Shown piece by piece: positions 1 to 11,579 of a DNA stretch of 64,000 nucleotides. The DNA comes from Acanthaster planci (taxonomy: Eukaryota; Echinodermata; Asteroidea; Valvatida; Acanthasteridae). Under the pieces are notes generated by a model. That model saw only the letters and a list, made by a program, of their open reading frames with translations. It had not been told where the DNA came from and made no database searches. Made by a program: the position numbers and the translations under genes. Location: assembly GCF_001949145.1 (NCBI RefSeq), contig NW_019091692.1, positions 17,957-81,956 on the forward strand. The letters are read 5' to 3'. Positions within the stretch are counted from its first letter, which is position 1; every line of letters starts with the position of its first letter.

Positions 1-2153
1 AGATATGGAATTCCATAGAATTCCCCTTACGACGTGGGAGCTTGTACCCAAAATGTCTCAGAAATCACGTGATTTGATTGTTCTACTAACTGCCATGCAT
101 GACCTGATCCAACTCCAGTGTTTGTTCCTATCTTTTCCCCATCTTACTATTGAGAGGGGTGTCTTGGTAATCCTGGTATCGCCCTGGCAGTGACTGAAAC
201 GGGGGGTCCATATCCATTCCCATATGTTTCTGCACAAAACACTGCTATATTATGATAATGCACGCAATACCTACTCCTCTCTAAAATACTACTTCCCCCT
301 TTGGAAAATGCATCAGGCCAATGTCTGGAATGCTTGCTAATGTGTCTGGAAGCTTTTGGTTGGCCCCAGCACTGTAAACAGATAGTGTGTTGACCTAGAG
401 CCCTGGATAAGCCCTTGTGATTGACAGGAACGAGCATGGGTCGGGAAAGGCTGGCCACGTGTCATTATTTACACTGTTTACGCCCACTTGTTGTGCTATG
501 AAGGCCCTGGATGAGTGAGTCACGGTGATTCAAGCATGCACAGCGGGGATTTCCCGTGTATTTTTGGTATCGCCGATGTATTTCCGTATTGTTGAATATT
601 GTTGAATTCAGTGCCCCCCACTGCAGACCACGCCCCAAAAAGGACACTTTCCCCCAAAACATACTGAGAAGTCTTCCTACGAAGGTTTCCGTCTGATTTA
701 TGCTGAAAAAATGAAAAAGACATTGAATAGGGATCGCTTTATCCACAAATAAGTCTGAGACAATTTGAGCACAAGGTGCTGCGTTGGCTGTTAAGTTGGA
801 CACGGTGCCTCGTCGCAGGGAAATTTTTAAAAAGCCGAAAGATTTCTCATTTAATTGTCCTGTCCACATTTGAAAAGTATCATTGATGTTCGGGTATTTC
901 CAGCCGTGTCTGTACGCACAATGAGATATATATTTTTCTTTTGCTTGTTGTTCACATGCAACACACTGTTGCGCCCTGACTTTTTAAGTCACTAGCATGT
1001 TTTCAAAGTGACAACCAACATTAACAGCCCCAATGTAAATCTAAACATAGAATCCACCTAGTGACCCTTGTGACCCTTGGAGATATATATACAATGACAC
1101 TTGACACGTTCTTGTGACATGTGACCCGCGTCATGATCTGTTTGTTATATGGATGATACCTGACCTAAGATTTATCAGGAGTCGTCAGGGAATATTTGGT
1201 CACGGAACCAGACTATGAATATCTCACCTTGAAAGTTAGAGTAAGACATTCAATCCACGGGCGTCACATTAGGAAATCTGAACTTGCAATACCTTTGTGC
1301 CGAATGAAGCTACTGCGGCGAGTTTTCCGTGCCGAATTCAAAGGTGGTGATTGGCATGTTTACCATTGTAAGTATTGATACCAGAGCGGATTTGATGAAC
1401 AATTGCTAGCAAGCTTTTTATTAGTTTTGTATTTGGCACAGTCAGATGGCCGTCTGGGGGATTCAGTGACCGCTTTGGGCTGCCTACAAAATTATGGGTC
1501 CTGATCATTCATATAATGGCTAAGATATTCAAAAGAAGCCGTTTTTAATTAATCACTTACCTGGTCCATCTTATTAATGTTATATGCCAAATGGGGTGGT
1601 GCCAAACTGTTTGGGTTCCATGCCTAAATTTCTTTTTTTTTAATGTTGTTTGAAGCATTTTAATATAATAAATCACGAATTGGTCAATGCACAAGAAATT
1701 AATCTGGATTGATCCTTTATTTCAATGTTTCCATATGTGTTTGCGGTTCCCAAGAGCGCCCTCTATTGTGGAGGTTTTGGATATTGTTATGGGGTGTTAT
1801 ACATTTAAAGGCATGTTGGACTAGTTTCGACCTTCCTGGCATTTACTTGTGAAATACTTGCAAATTTAACCTAACTCTGCGGAAATATAGGAGCTTCTTG
1901 TAAACTGCAAGAACGTTCCAACTTTGTATCTCCCGTGTTAGGCAGAGCAAAAGTAGAAAACAAGTGCGAATTTTAGGGCCTTTTAATTGAACGTGAACTA
2001 TACCGGAATTGACTGGTTCCGCACTTACCCATTCCGCTATTTCAGAAAAGAATGGGCTCGTTTCAAGAACCTGTAAAAAGAATGGCCAGTGACTTGGTTC
2101 TAATTATCTTTGGCAGGTCACTTAAATGTCATAACGAAAATAACTTTTCATAT
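1..2153. other. Spacer without a supported gene
   Basis: AT-rich non-coding sequence. Open frames here are short, overlap on both strands and show no domain or splice context. Around 1055-1135 the word 'gtgaccc' or 'tgacac' recurs at irregular spacing, which may be a small decayed minisatellite. I see nothing else to annotate. Confidence 0.6.
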
Positions 2154-2377
2154 GGGTCATTCTATAAATTCGGGGTCCATGTTCTCTGTGACATTTATGG
2201 TGTCCCTGTTATACTTGATCTGTGTTATTCGACATGGAAAAAGTATTTGTATTTCATGAAATTTGCATTAGTTCATCACTCTTGGGATTAGAAAATACGC
2301 ACTAAACTTACAAAATCACATGTCAGATGTTACAGGGACACGAAAAACATTGGATCCCTAATTTTACAGAATGACCC
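2154..2377. mobile_element. Small non-autonomous DNA transposon (MITE), 224 bp
   Basis: The left end reads GGGTCATTCTATAAATTC, and the reverse complement of the right end reads GGGTCATTCTGTAAAATT, so the ends are imperfect terminal inverted repeats. An inner pair, 'tgtccctgttat' near 2205 and its near reverse complement 'gttacaggga' near 2330, extends the palindrome. A relative lacking the right end lies at 30391. There is no coding capacity. I could not define a target duplication, so the superfamily is open. Confidence 0.6.
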
Positions 2378-2559
2378 TACAAAACTATTGCAGTAGATTA
2401 ATATTCATGAACGTTTGTTTTCACTGCCCGTGCTTACGTAAAAACGGCATTGCACAACGTTGCATAGATTTACCTACTTGCAGTGGATGGGTTCCAGATT
2501 CCGTTGAGTTGACAGCGCGCAGTTGTTGTCAGCAAAGTATAGATAAAAGATTATAATCT

Positions 2560-3010
2560 TTCGTAACTGAAGTAGAATATTGCTTTAAGTTTATTACTTA
2601 TTAATTACAAGGTTGTGTACATATTTTCATCAGTTTTATTTCGGCTTTTACCGACGGGATACCATAAAATTTCAAACCGTAAATGTTCATCTGCGTACAA
2701 GACTCTTTAATTGCACTGTTCTTCATGTATTTTAGAGTTTCGGAAGTGATGGGTCAATTTTTGGAAGGATGTTTCTCTTCAACGTCAGGTGATTTTTTTC
2801 TGTTTCAATAAATTGATATACTAGCAAATATTTTCCAAAGCCCCTTTACTGAGTTGGATTTATTTAAGAAGTAACTGCATGAAAAATAGTACAAATTCTA
2901 AAATCTTTGCTCGTTATTTTTCCTATCCAAGGGTTCTGGACGTGCACCATCAGGGGTCAACTTTCAGGCTCTATTGCCAAAAAAGACCGTGACCGTGTAC
3001 AATATTTGAT
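2560..3010 (+). repeat. Diverged copy of the dispersed repeat at 33.0-33.4 kb
   Basis: The segment shares scattered blocks, in the same order, with the interior of the TIR element at 32711-33545. Examples are 'ggtcaattt', 'aaattgat', 'gcaaa.attttcc', and 'ggtcaactttcaggct' against 'ggtcaactttcaagct'. The ends are not recognisable. It is probably an old relative of that element. The match was judged by eye and needs a pairwise alignment. Confidence 0.4.
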
Positions 3011-3060
3011 AATGCCCGCTGAGAGGTGATAATGCCCACTGTGTTAAATCACGCGCTGGC

Positions 3061-6000
3061 ACATGGATGCAAGACAGTAAAGTCACCCATTAGCTGTACC
3101 GACGCCTGTTTGGGGATTTTACTGAGGGCAGTTTCATGTATATTGGATTTAGTATTCCGTAGCCGATTGAGGTGAATTGAAGGTCCCAATAAATACTGGA
3201 GTAGCTCCCTTGACATGCACTCTTGCTGGCTAAATAATAACCTGGAACCAAATAGAACCCAGGACCCCCAGGGAGAACAGTTCTTCGATAACTGATTGGC
3301 ATACCCTGATAAATTAAAATGAAAATCAATCAATACAAATGCACGGAATACGAATTCTGCCATCACAAACTGTGGCGCCGAATGCATGGTCGCACACGGC
3401 CACCCGTGCTGAAAAAAGGGCCTTTCTGTCGGGCGCTATTGGGAAAGCGGGAAAGATTTAGCGGAACAAGGCAAACTTCCTACATGTGCCTCTATTTAAA
3501 AAAAATGCATGGTAGCATTTGTCTTTCTGATGACTGCTGCGGATTGTTTACATAGTGTCTTGGGTAACCAGATAATTTCTCAATCTCGGAGTGCGGAACC
3601 GGCCAATTGGTTGTAGTTTGTGTGAACTATGTTTAGTCAACTAGAGCGTTGAAACTTATTACTTTGGCCCGCTCCTGTCAGTCATAGATACTTGACATTA
3701 TTCATAAGGTTAGAAATTAAGAATCCAAGAAAGGGCCCGAGAATAGGCAAGTGTAACAGATATTGAGCTAAACATCTTTTCTAGGCCATGGAGTAGAGCG
3801 GCAGATGCAGAATTGCTGGCACCGTGTTGACCTTCTTGGGTGCTTGGTTGTTTCGCTTGTTGGTAAAGTTAGCCCACTGGGCTCTCATTTTCAGCTGTTT
3901 GTTGGGTATTTTCGAAGACGCCTCCTTAGGCAACGTGGGTGTTGTACAGTTGTTCTATTTAAATTTGAAGCATAATTAAGTGGTGGTGATATCACTCTCA
4001 CCACCGGCTCATAATAAACACTTACTCACAGAGATTAAGCCCACGATGTAACAGTAAACATAATTCCCTACAATCATAAATGACCGCGGCAAAAGCCGAA
4101 GAGATGAGAATTTGGGGCTTAGGCCCAACACTAAAATTTAGTTTCACTTGTCCATACAATTCAGACATTATCATATTGCGAATTAAATTACAACTAGTTT
4201 TGGGAAGCCATTCCAAGCGTCACTGAAGCAAAGAATTAGGCTTGGTTATTTCGGGCTCGTATATCAAACTAGTCAACTTTTCTCTTTCGACGGCCGTCAC
4301 AAATGACCTTTCAGAATACATTCAGCCCTTTTTTGCAGTCAAACATGGTAGTTTGCCATCAGCTACAGAGTTGCCTTATCGGTGAAACACACATGAACTC
4401 CGACCCCATAGGCTCAAAGGTAAATTGGCTTAACTGCGTAAGTTGCCCGTCGTTAACAAGACTACATGGAAAAAAATTATCTCCATTCCAGAGAGAATTA
4501 AGTGTAAAATAATCCTAAGCTTGTCAATTCTTGAACTAGCTGAATGAACTTTGTTATCCCCACGTACAGCTGAGCACCAATCCCATGCATATAGGTACTG
4601 AAATGCTTGGCTCCGTTTGGAACATCAAAGTTTATACCGAGTGTGACGGTCATTTAAAAAATCAAAATCTTGCTGATTTTTTACGGCTACGCCATATCAT
4701 TGTTGTATTACACCTTCCTCACAATAGTACTACATGCAAGCCTATATCAAAGAATTACCACATCAAGACAGGACGATTAATTCTATGGTTTGAAATTTGG
4801 ATGCACCTTTTGTGCACTACTCTTCTTCAATGTATGAAAACCTTTAGGAAACCTTGTGGGTCTAAGCATATTGCAAGGTGCAGTTTTGTGAACATTTAAA
4901 ATTTCAAGTAAACCGTTCTAAACAAATGAGGTAAAGGCTCATATATCATTCAGATATCCCAGATATCAGAGTCCCATCTTTGTTGGGATTCTATAAGTCT
5001 AACTTGGACTGTAACAACACACCGATGACACGTTTGGTGGCATGGAAAAAAAATGCGGAAGTTGTTTTCAGATCTTCTAAAAGCCAAAACGAACACAGAC
5101 GAAAATACCCCGACTACTTTTAATATCAAGCCATGTGCCCTAATCCCTTCGAATTTCCACGCCCCCATGATTTCAGGGTAGGCTGGGCCCGCCGGCACGG
5201 ATTTACACCACTGCTCAATTGCTCCAGCCTACAGTTACAAGGAAACAGCCGCTGGCACTGAAGTGAGGGAAACAGGCACTCTTCTGGTAGCATGGCTACG
5301 ATTAAGTGTTAAACAACTTGTTAAAAGTAGATACGTTCCCATAAATAGCTGTACTGTGAGAAACTGGCACTTCAGTCAATAAACAGGACAGTTAGTTACG
5401 TCATTTACACAAACAGAAAGGTAGCAAAATGTTCACTGCATCGGTGATCACAACAAGAGAGAGGCAATTTCTTTAGAAGCTGAAAAAAATGATGCCATCC
5501 AGACGGCACTGACAAAGGCACACTACACGACAACACTGTGGCTATTTGAATGATATCTCACCAGTGGGCTGGGCAGACATTATCAGATATGTGGGATCAA
5601 CAACGCATGAAAGCAAGTCTAAAGTACAAACCCGGGGTCATCTATAAGCCTCATTTTTGTTTAGCTCTGTGCTACAGCACTAAATACAATCCTTTCCGAG
5701 CTCTTGTCGACGAGAAATTGAAGCCAGGGAAGTTACCAAGTTGTTAGCTGCAAAGGTAAGGCTGTTAAGTCAATGATCGCTGTTTCTGTGTTCGACAGAA
5801 TTATAGGTTTCGTCAAGGGCTATGATGTGGACGTCTAATTTTGAGCAGCACCTTGTGTCTCTTATTAGGGCTATATTGTCGTGATGTTCACTTCATTGTT
5901 TTACTTCAACTGGAATCCCTAAAGGTTACAGCATGTTCACTGACAGGGTCATTTTTATCATCCCAAGCTCAGAATTATCGTCTTGGATTTTCTTAACAAC

Positions 6001-6178
6001 TTCATTGTAGTTCATATTTTTCTGGTCCCAATCATCAAAATTAAACCACAAATTGCAGCCTGGTAGCCTGAAAGGACTAATAGAGAAAGTAAAAAGGGGT
6101 GTGAGCTACAGATACCCCCACCCCCCTTCGCTTCTGATACTGATCAAAAAGTTTGGTTTCAACTATACTTTTAGCACA
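3061..6178. other. Spacer without a supported gene
   Basis: No reading frame here has both family similarity and splice context. The frame at 4585-4899 is the longest but looks random. The sequence is AT-rich with single-copy character. The last 150 bases before 6179 are presumably promoter or 5'UTR of the NmrA-like gene; no TATA box or other element stands out. Confidence 0.5.
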
Positions 6179-7801
6179 ATGAAAAAAGTTGTGACAGTGT
6201 TTGGAGCGACGGGACAACAGGGCGGTTCCGTTGTCCGCGCTCTCTTAGAGCAACCAGACAACTTCCATGTCCGCGCCGTCACGCGAAACCCCACCTCCCC
6301 GAAGTCGCTTGCCTTACGAGCGGCGGGCTGCCAACTGGTCCAGGCTGAGCTCGCCCAGACAGAGAGCCTGATCCCTATTCTGCAAGGGGCGGACTGTTGC
6401 TTTCTGGTGACGCGGCCTCCTGTGAAGATGGTCCAAGAGGAGGCCGCAAAGGACGAGTACCAGTACGGTATGAACGTGGCCAACGCTTGCATGGCGGTGG
6501 GCCTTCCACACTTGATGTTCACCACCTTACCGAACTGCGAGAAGATTACTGGAGCGGCTGTGCCTTGGAGCGACAGCAAAGCGAGGATTGCCGAGTATTT
6601 CAAGGAGAAGGGGCTACCACTGACTGCCATCACACTCCCAGACTTTTATGAAAACTATTTAAGCGTTCTTAAGCCACAAAAAGTCGAAGATGACGTTTAC
6701 AACTTGGGTAAGTGTGAGAGGTTTGATTTCATTCCGTCTGATGCATTCATACCATTGAAGTGTTGGTTTTATGTTCCTTACGATGTCAAACTATTGCGTA
6801 AACGGTTTGAATTATACAGATTTTCTACCTCCCTCCAGCATGCAAATGAATGCTAACCGTGACAAAGATCTAGAGGCCTTCCATCCGTTACTGTAATGTC
6901 CAAGCAATAGAGGCTTTCCATGGTCGCCATTTTGCAGTGCAATTCTTTTGTTACTGAGGGAAACAAAAGCTTTGGCCTCCAAGATAGCATTCATGCAAGC
7001 CCTCTAGTGTCTTAATTCATTCCTGAAAATTAAAGGACGAACAGAGACATTGCGATTTGAACTCGGATGCCTTCAATCAGTGATATCTTCAGGTCAAGTG
7101 GTCCTTTCCATTATAACGCCATGCTGTCTCCGAATTTCCTTATTCAAACACCGGTCATTGCTTTTTGTACCTGTTTCAAGAAATTCCGACGGGGGAGCAG
7201 GCCTACAGCTTGATCAACATCAGCTACCTGGGCGAAGCTGTGCGCCACATCATCACCCACAGAGATGAGTACATCAACAAAGACATTACCTTGGCAACAG
7301 ACAGACTGACAGTAGGGGAAATCGCGGACATAATGAACACGCACCTACAACCAATGGGGAAGACTGTTAGGAATGCTGAGGTAAAAGTGCGAGCCGAGTA
7401 TTTATTTTAAGACCACTAGACTAATCTTTTCAAAGTTTTCAGGATAGAGGCTCTCCGTGTACGCCTAACTTCGCAGATGAACGATCTGACTGAAGATGAA
7501 CACACAAACTGGCTGGGGCGGGATTTGAACTTCCGACCTCTGGCACACCTTACCTCTCTCTCTGTCTTTTATTTTTTTCTCGTCCTAGTTCACACTGGAC
7601 CAGACCAGGGAAAAATACAAGCATAGGGCTGGAATAGAAGATCTGGTGAACTGGTATAAGTTCATCCTGGCTGGCCCTGCAGACCCACAGTATGAAGAGT
7701 ACAAGGATATAGAGCTGGGAAGAAAGCTCATGCCGTCAGCAAAGTCGTTTGATGAATGGATCAGAGAAAATAAGGAGGCGCTTGCTGCTGCTTTGAGTTA
7801 G
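6179..7801 (+). CDS. NMRAL1: NmrA-like family domain-containing protein (NMRAL1-type), 3 exons
   Basis: The coding exons are 6179-6707, 7181-7380 and 7589-7801. All junctions are GT/AG and the phases agree, giving 313 residues (human NMRAL1 is 299). I chose the ATG at 6179 because it starts directly on the Rossmann fold; the frame is open further upstream but has no conserved sequence there. The dinucleotide-binding loop is GATGQQGGS at residues 9-17, followed by RAVTRNP, the usual NADP-phosphate-contacting stretch of the family. Later landmarks are the segment ending KPQKVEDDVYNLEIPTG across the first junction and SYLGEAV in exon 2. Family members are atypical short-chain dehydrogenases that bind NADP(H) and act as redox sensors more than as enzymes. 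The gene is complete and undamaged. Its orthology to NMRAL1 rather than a paralogue of the group is inferred. Confidence 0.88.
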
Positions 7802-8118
7802 AGAGTAGGCTTATTTAATACTCACTCCGACAATGATTAAAAATATTGTTTTAACGCTAGACAAGTACCCTAATTGGATTCAAATGAAAATTGACATTAT
7901 GACGTTGCGCGCTCCCTTTAAATTCTCCTGAAGTTTAGTAGTGAGAAAGGTGACAGAAGCAGATTCGATTCTTCGGATTGTGGCGTTATCCCCCTCCAAA
8001 AAAATCCAAATTTCTTACAGTGGAAATTGGATCCTTTTTTTTAACAAACTACAGGCCTGAACTCTGTACAGAAATTACATCCCAAACTGGTGGTTTTGAA
8101 AGTGAATACCCATCTATT

Positions 8119-8124
8119 AATAAA
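8119..8124 (+). terminator. Candidate polyadenylation signal of the NmrA-like gene
   Basis: A canonical AATAAA lies about 320 bases after the stop codon at 7799-7801 on the same strand, with a T-rich or GT-containing stretch further downstream. It is the first canonical signal after the gene. No transcript evidence is available. Confidence 0.4.
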
Positions 8125-8439
8125 CATTAGGCCTAGGTAAGCATTAGCAAAATTGCAATGTGTAAAAAAAAAAGTTATCAAACTACATTACGTAAACTTT
8201 AACACATGCAATGTGCAAAATCAATGCCGTTGAAATGCTTTATCCCATCTGTCATGCCTAAAAAACAAGTACTATGTACAAAGTGATTTGTAATGTAAGA
8301 TCGGAAAGCTGGAGCTGTAGTGGTTCCAGGTGCAAATTAAGAGGGAAGGTGAACCCCAATATAGCTTTTTCATCATTTCAGCAAACATATCCAAGGGTTT
8401 GATTTGAAGGCATGCAAGGTACATTACGATGCAGGGTTG

Positions 8440-8920
8440 ACAAAATGCTGGGCAGTAGTTGACAGATGACTAGGAGGTGATCTGCGTGTAGAGAGAGTAG
8501 CACCAACTTCACACTTCGGAACTAAAACGACTGTTCATTATGTATGCAGTACAGCATATGCAGCTTTTGCGTGCGAACTGTCCGTGATCACTGATGCATA
8601 ATCTACTTCGGTTCCAACAATTGAGACTCAAGTCGCAACCCTTACTAAAAAACAGACCTAACTAGGAGTAGTTGACAACATGGCCAAAGTTGACAAGTGG
8701 CCCGTTTGAATGATTTACGATCACGGGAGTTGACAGCAGGGTAGAAGTTGCCGAGTCTGGGCTGAAGGTGACAGTGGGACAGTTGACGGCTGGGGACAGC
8801 GAGACTGTATTGCTGAGACAAGGTTAAAACCCACACTGGAGATCATTGCCCGGCAGGAGTTGCCAGCGGGTCAGGAGTTCATGACTGGGCGAGGGTTGAC
8901 GTCTGGGTAGACACTGACAT
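8440..8920. repeat. Degenerate minisatellite with a 'gttgac' core
   Basis: The words 'agttgaca', 'ggttgac', 'agttgcc' and 'gctgggcagg' recur roughly every 18-25 bases (for example near 8433, 8456, 8669, 8687, 8730, 8749, 8778, 8860 and 8896). The array is strongly diverged. It may overlap the unseen 3' end of the minus-strand homeodomain/HMG-like gene, because a short open frame crosses it on the minus strand (8645-8836). Confidence 0.45.
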
Positions 8921-9021
8921 TATGGAAAGGTGGAAAGAAGAGTGGCTTGTGAATCCTGTCAATCCACTACTGCCCTCTGTAACTTACCCTCCCTAAACAT
9001 TACGTAATTTATGTACCTTAC

Positions 9022-11579
9022 CTGTGAACTCTATAGCAGATTCCGCGTCGATAATTTTCTGAAGAGTCTCTTTGCCATACGCACTTGGCCTTTTCAACTT
9101 CACATTGGGCGGGAGGCCTGTGCTTTGAATTTGCCCTGCCTCCAGCTGTTGATAGCTCATAGGTTTGTTCTTTCCGGTTGCTTCTCCTGGAGGTATTTGT
9201 AGACACACTGACAGTTGTGTATCCCGTTCCAAAAATACAAACTCGACGTATGGATTGCCACAGGGTTTTCGAACGTTGCTACTGGCAAATGTGAATATTG
9301 TAGCATTCAATTTAGCACGTACTGTTTGTCGTTGCTTGCTCATATACATTTGTAATACGCCAACAAGGTGACCACTATATATTCGGCTATGCTGGTTTCT
9401 GAATGAAAAGCAAACTTACTGTATTTTCTGTTGAATATCTCCTGTACCTTGAATCTCAGCTTAGAGGAGTATTCTGCTGGGGTCACGCTACTGGATATGG
9501 TAACTAGATGCAGTAAACGAACAACGCAAAAAAGAAACCAGTCAATGTTTTTCAAGCTCAATCATATTTTTATACAAGTGTATACAGTCAGTGTGTTGAT
9601 GTGTACGTCTTGAATAATGCTTTTTGTTTTAATCATTATTATATGTGTCCTTTTTCTGTACACCAGTAATGATCTAGTCGAGACTTTTTGGTTACCCATT
9701 TGCATTGTTTATATATGCAAACTTGTCTCAAGTTCTCTTGAGTTGCATTGTGTGCAAATTATTCACGGTTAAAATAATGTTTAATAATTGAGCTTGTTTT
9801 ATTTCTCATCAATGCCAACAGCTGTTCATTTATCACTAACAAAGTTTAAAAGAGTGCACACGGTCATGTGGCTACCTTTCGTCGAATGAAGTGAGATGGG
9901 GCTGCTTAGCTTGACCAATAATTATGTAGGTCGCCAATTATGGTATATAAGTGTGTGCACTCACTACTTACACGAATAAAGATATTGCATACCTTCATCG
10001 TACCCACTTGCAGAGCATAACTGGTCGGCAAAACAGGTGGAAGTTGCCAGATTCACACCAGTCTCACTACCACAGACTGCAGAAGCTCCTATGCTTACAT
10101 TGCTGCAAACCAAGACCCATTCTACACCCTCAACCCTTGAGCACTGTACATCAAAATTTACAGTTTAGTATTAGGCAGTGGCTGCGGGGGGAACACTCAG
10201 ACTTTGGCAAGCTGTCGTTATTAGACAATCCCTTCGCACTGTTCATAAATTTAATTCGTTTTCTAATTAGGGACAACTTAATGAGCCTTTCGGTGAATTA
10301 AGATTCACCAACTCACCATATCAGTTACTTCTTTGCAAAGTTTGTTGGCGAAAACTCTAAACCCCGACTCGCCGAGCTGTACGACGTTGGGCATGGTCTT
10401 GTTTTCTTCTGCAGCAACATCCTTGTACTCCTGCTTTTCTTCTTCCGCCATCCGTCTCCACTCTTCTGCCCCTTGCTGCAACACCATTGCCTTGTTGGGA
10501 GCTGTACCACCTTGTATTAATACATTATCACATGTCAATTCTACCGTCTGCCAACCAATAAAGATGCAAGTTTTCCCTTTAGGCCGCCATGGATCGTTAG
10601 CAGACTACTACTTCGCGCCACGTATAATTATAAACAGACGGTCACTCGGCCTTGGGACTAACTACTTCAAATATGCAAAGTGAACACATTCCGGAATTTG
10701 AAAACACCCAGTTTTACTTTATAACCCCATCTGATCAGACTTTAGCTAATAGCGTCGTTTTGCCAACTTTCGCTTCAAAAAAGTCAACTTATCTTTCTAA
10801 ATCCTAATGGGCGATCTGACCAATTTACTTCAATATCGCCTGTTCTTTTCTCTGTGCGCATACCTTTAGAGCAGATGTACTTCTTCATAAAGACGTTATA
10901 TCCACTTTGCCGCCTTCTGCGAATGGGTCTCTGGTTCTCCTCCTTTCGATGTTGCTGCCTTCTTTTGTTATCTATCCACCGCTAAGAAGTTGATAAACAT
11001 TTTAAACACGGCCATGTGTTAGTCATCTTTTGTATACATTCAACACAACAGGAATAGTAAAATGCAGGTTCCGTGCAAAATACGGTCCAATTCCAACCAC
11101 AAATTAAAAGAATGGACGAGGTACGACTTTTATTCACCCTAACCCCATGGGGTGTGTGTAAAGTTAGATTGAAATTGGAGAATTAAGGTCTGTTAGGGTT
11201 AACAGGTGCAACTTCATGGTGATGTCCGATTTCATAATCCCTAGCCTACAGGACGGTCCTTCTAACAACAAAGAAGTTTCTTCTATTACAACTTGAACAT
11301 CCCTTGATTTTGCCCAAACCACATGAAACTACATGTAGGGCCTACATAGGCCTATCCTATGTTGCAATGTGTACACAATCTAGCGATTTTAAACAATGTG
11401 CACTCACGTTGTTGAAAACATATTTCTACACGTGGTAGACAATTATTTATTACCTTTACTTGCTTCACAGTCAAACCAGTTTTTTTGACAGCGAATTCAA
11501 CCTTTCTTTTCGCTTCACTAGTACCATAGTTGGTCATTCCCTCATCATACAACCTCCCGAGAAGCTCGTGATGCTCCAT
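9022..11579 (-). CDS. Uncharacterised protein with homeodomain-like helix and HMG-box-like segment (3' end not resolved)
   Basis: The supported exons, in transcription order, are 11579-11454, 10981-10864 and 10510-10317. Less certain ones follow at about 10143-9993 (or 10004), 9490-9420 and 9321-9022. The first three join in phase with good GT/AG sites, starting at the ATG at 11579-11577. Exon 1 begins MEHHELLGRLYDEGMTNYGT. Across the exon 1/2 junction lies VKQVKRWIDNKRRQQHRK, which resembles homeodomain helix 3 with its W and basic tail. Exon 2 ends SGYNVFMKKYICSK and exon 3 continues with W-RRMAEEEKQEYKDVAAEE, the layout of an HMG box. A nuclear DNA-binding protein is therefore likely. Exons 5-6 hold an unrecognised C-terminal region containing LPPNVKLKRPSAYGKETL. 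The exon 4 donor is ambiguous because phase favours a weak GTACGA site. The last coding exon was not found. I do not know a named family with this combination. Confidence 0.6.

Noticed and set aside
4585-4899. 104-codon plus-strand frame as a candidate gene
   Set aside because: The amino-acid sequence lacks any domain-like pattern, repeat or neighbouring exon; the length is within chance for this window.
6163-6651. Antisense and out-of-frame ORFs over the first exon of the NmrA-like gene
   Set aside because: They are shadows of the real exon, which alone shows the Rossmann motif and correct splice phases.
8645-8836. Minus-strand frame as the last exon of the HMG-like gene
   Set aside because: An acceptor is present, but the frame is read through a degenerate minisatellite, and the alternative acceptor near 8910 gives a different ending. 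Neither can be preferred.
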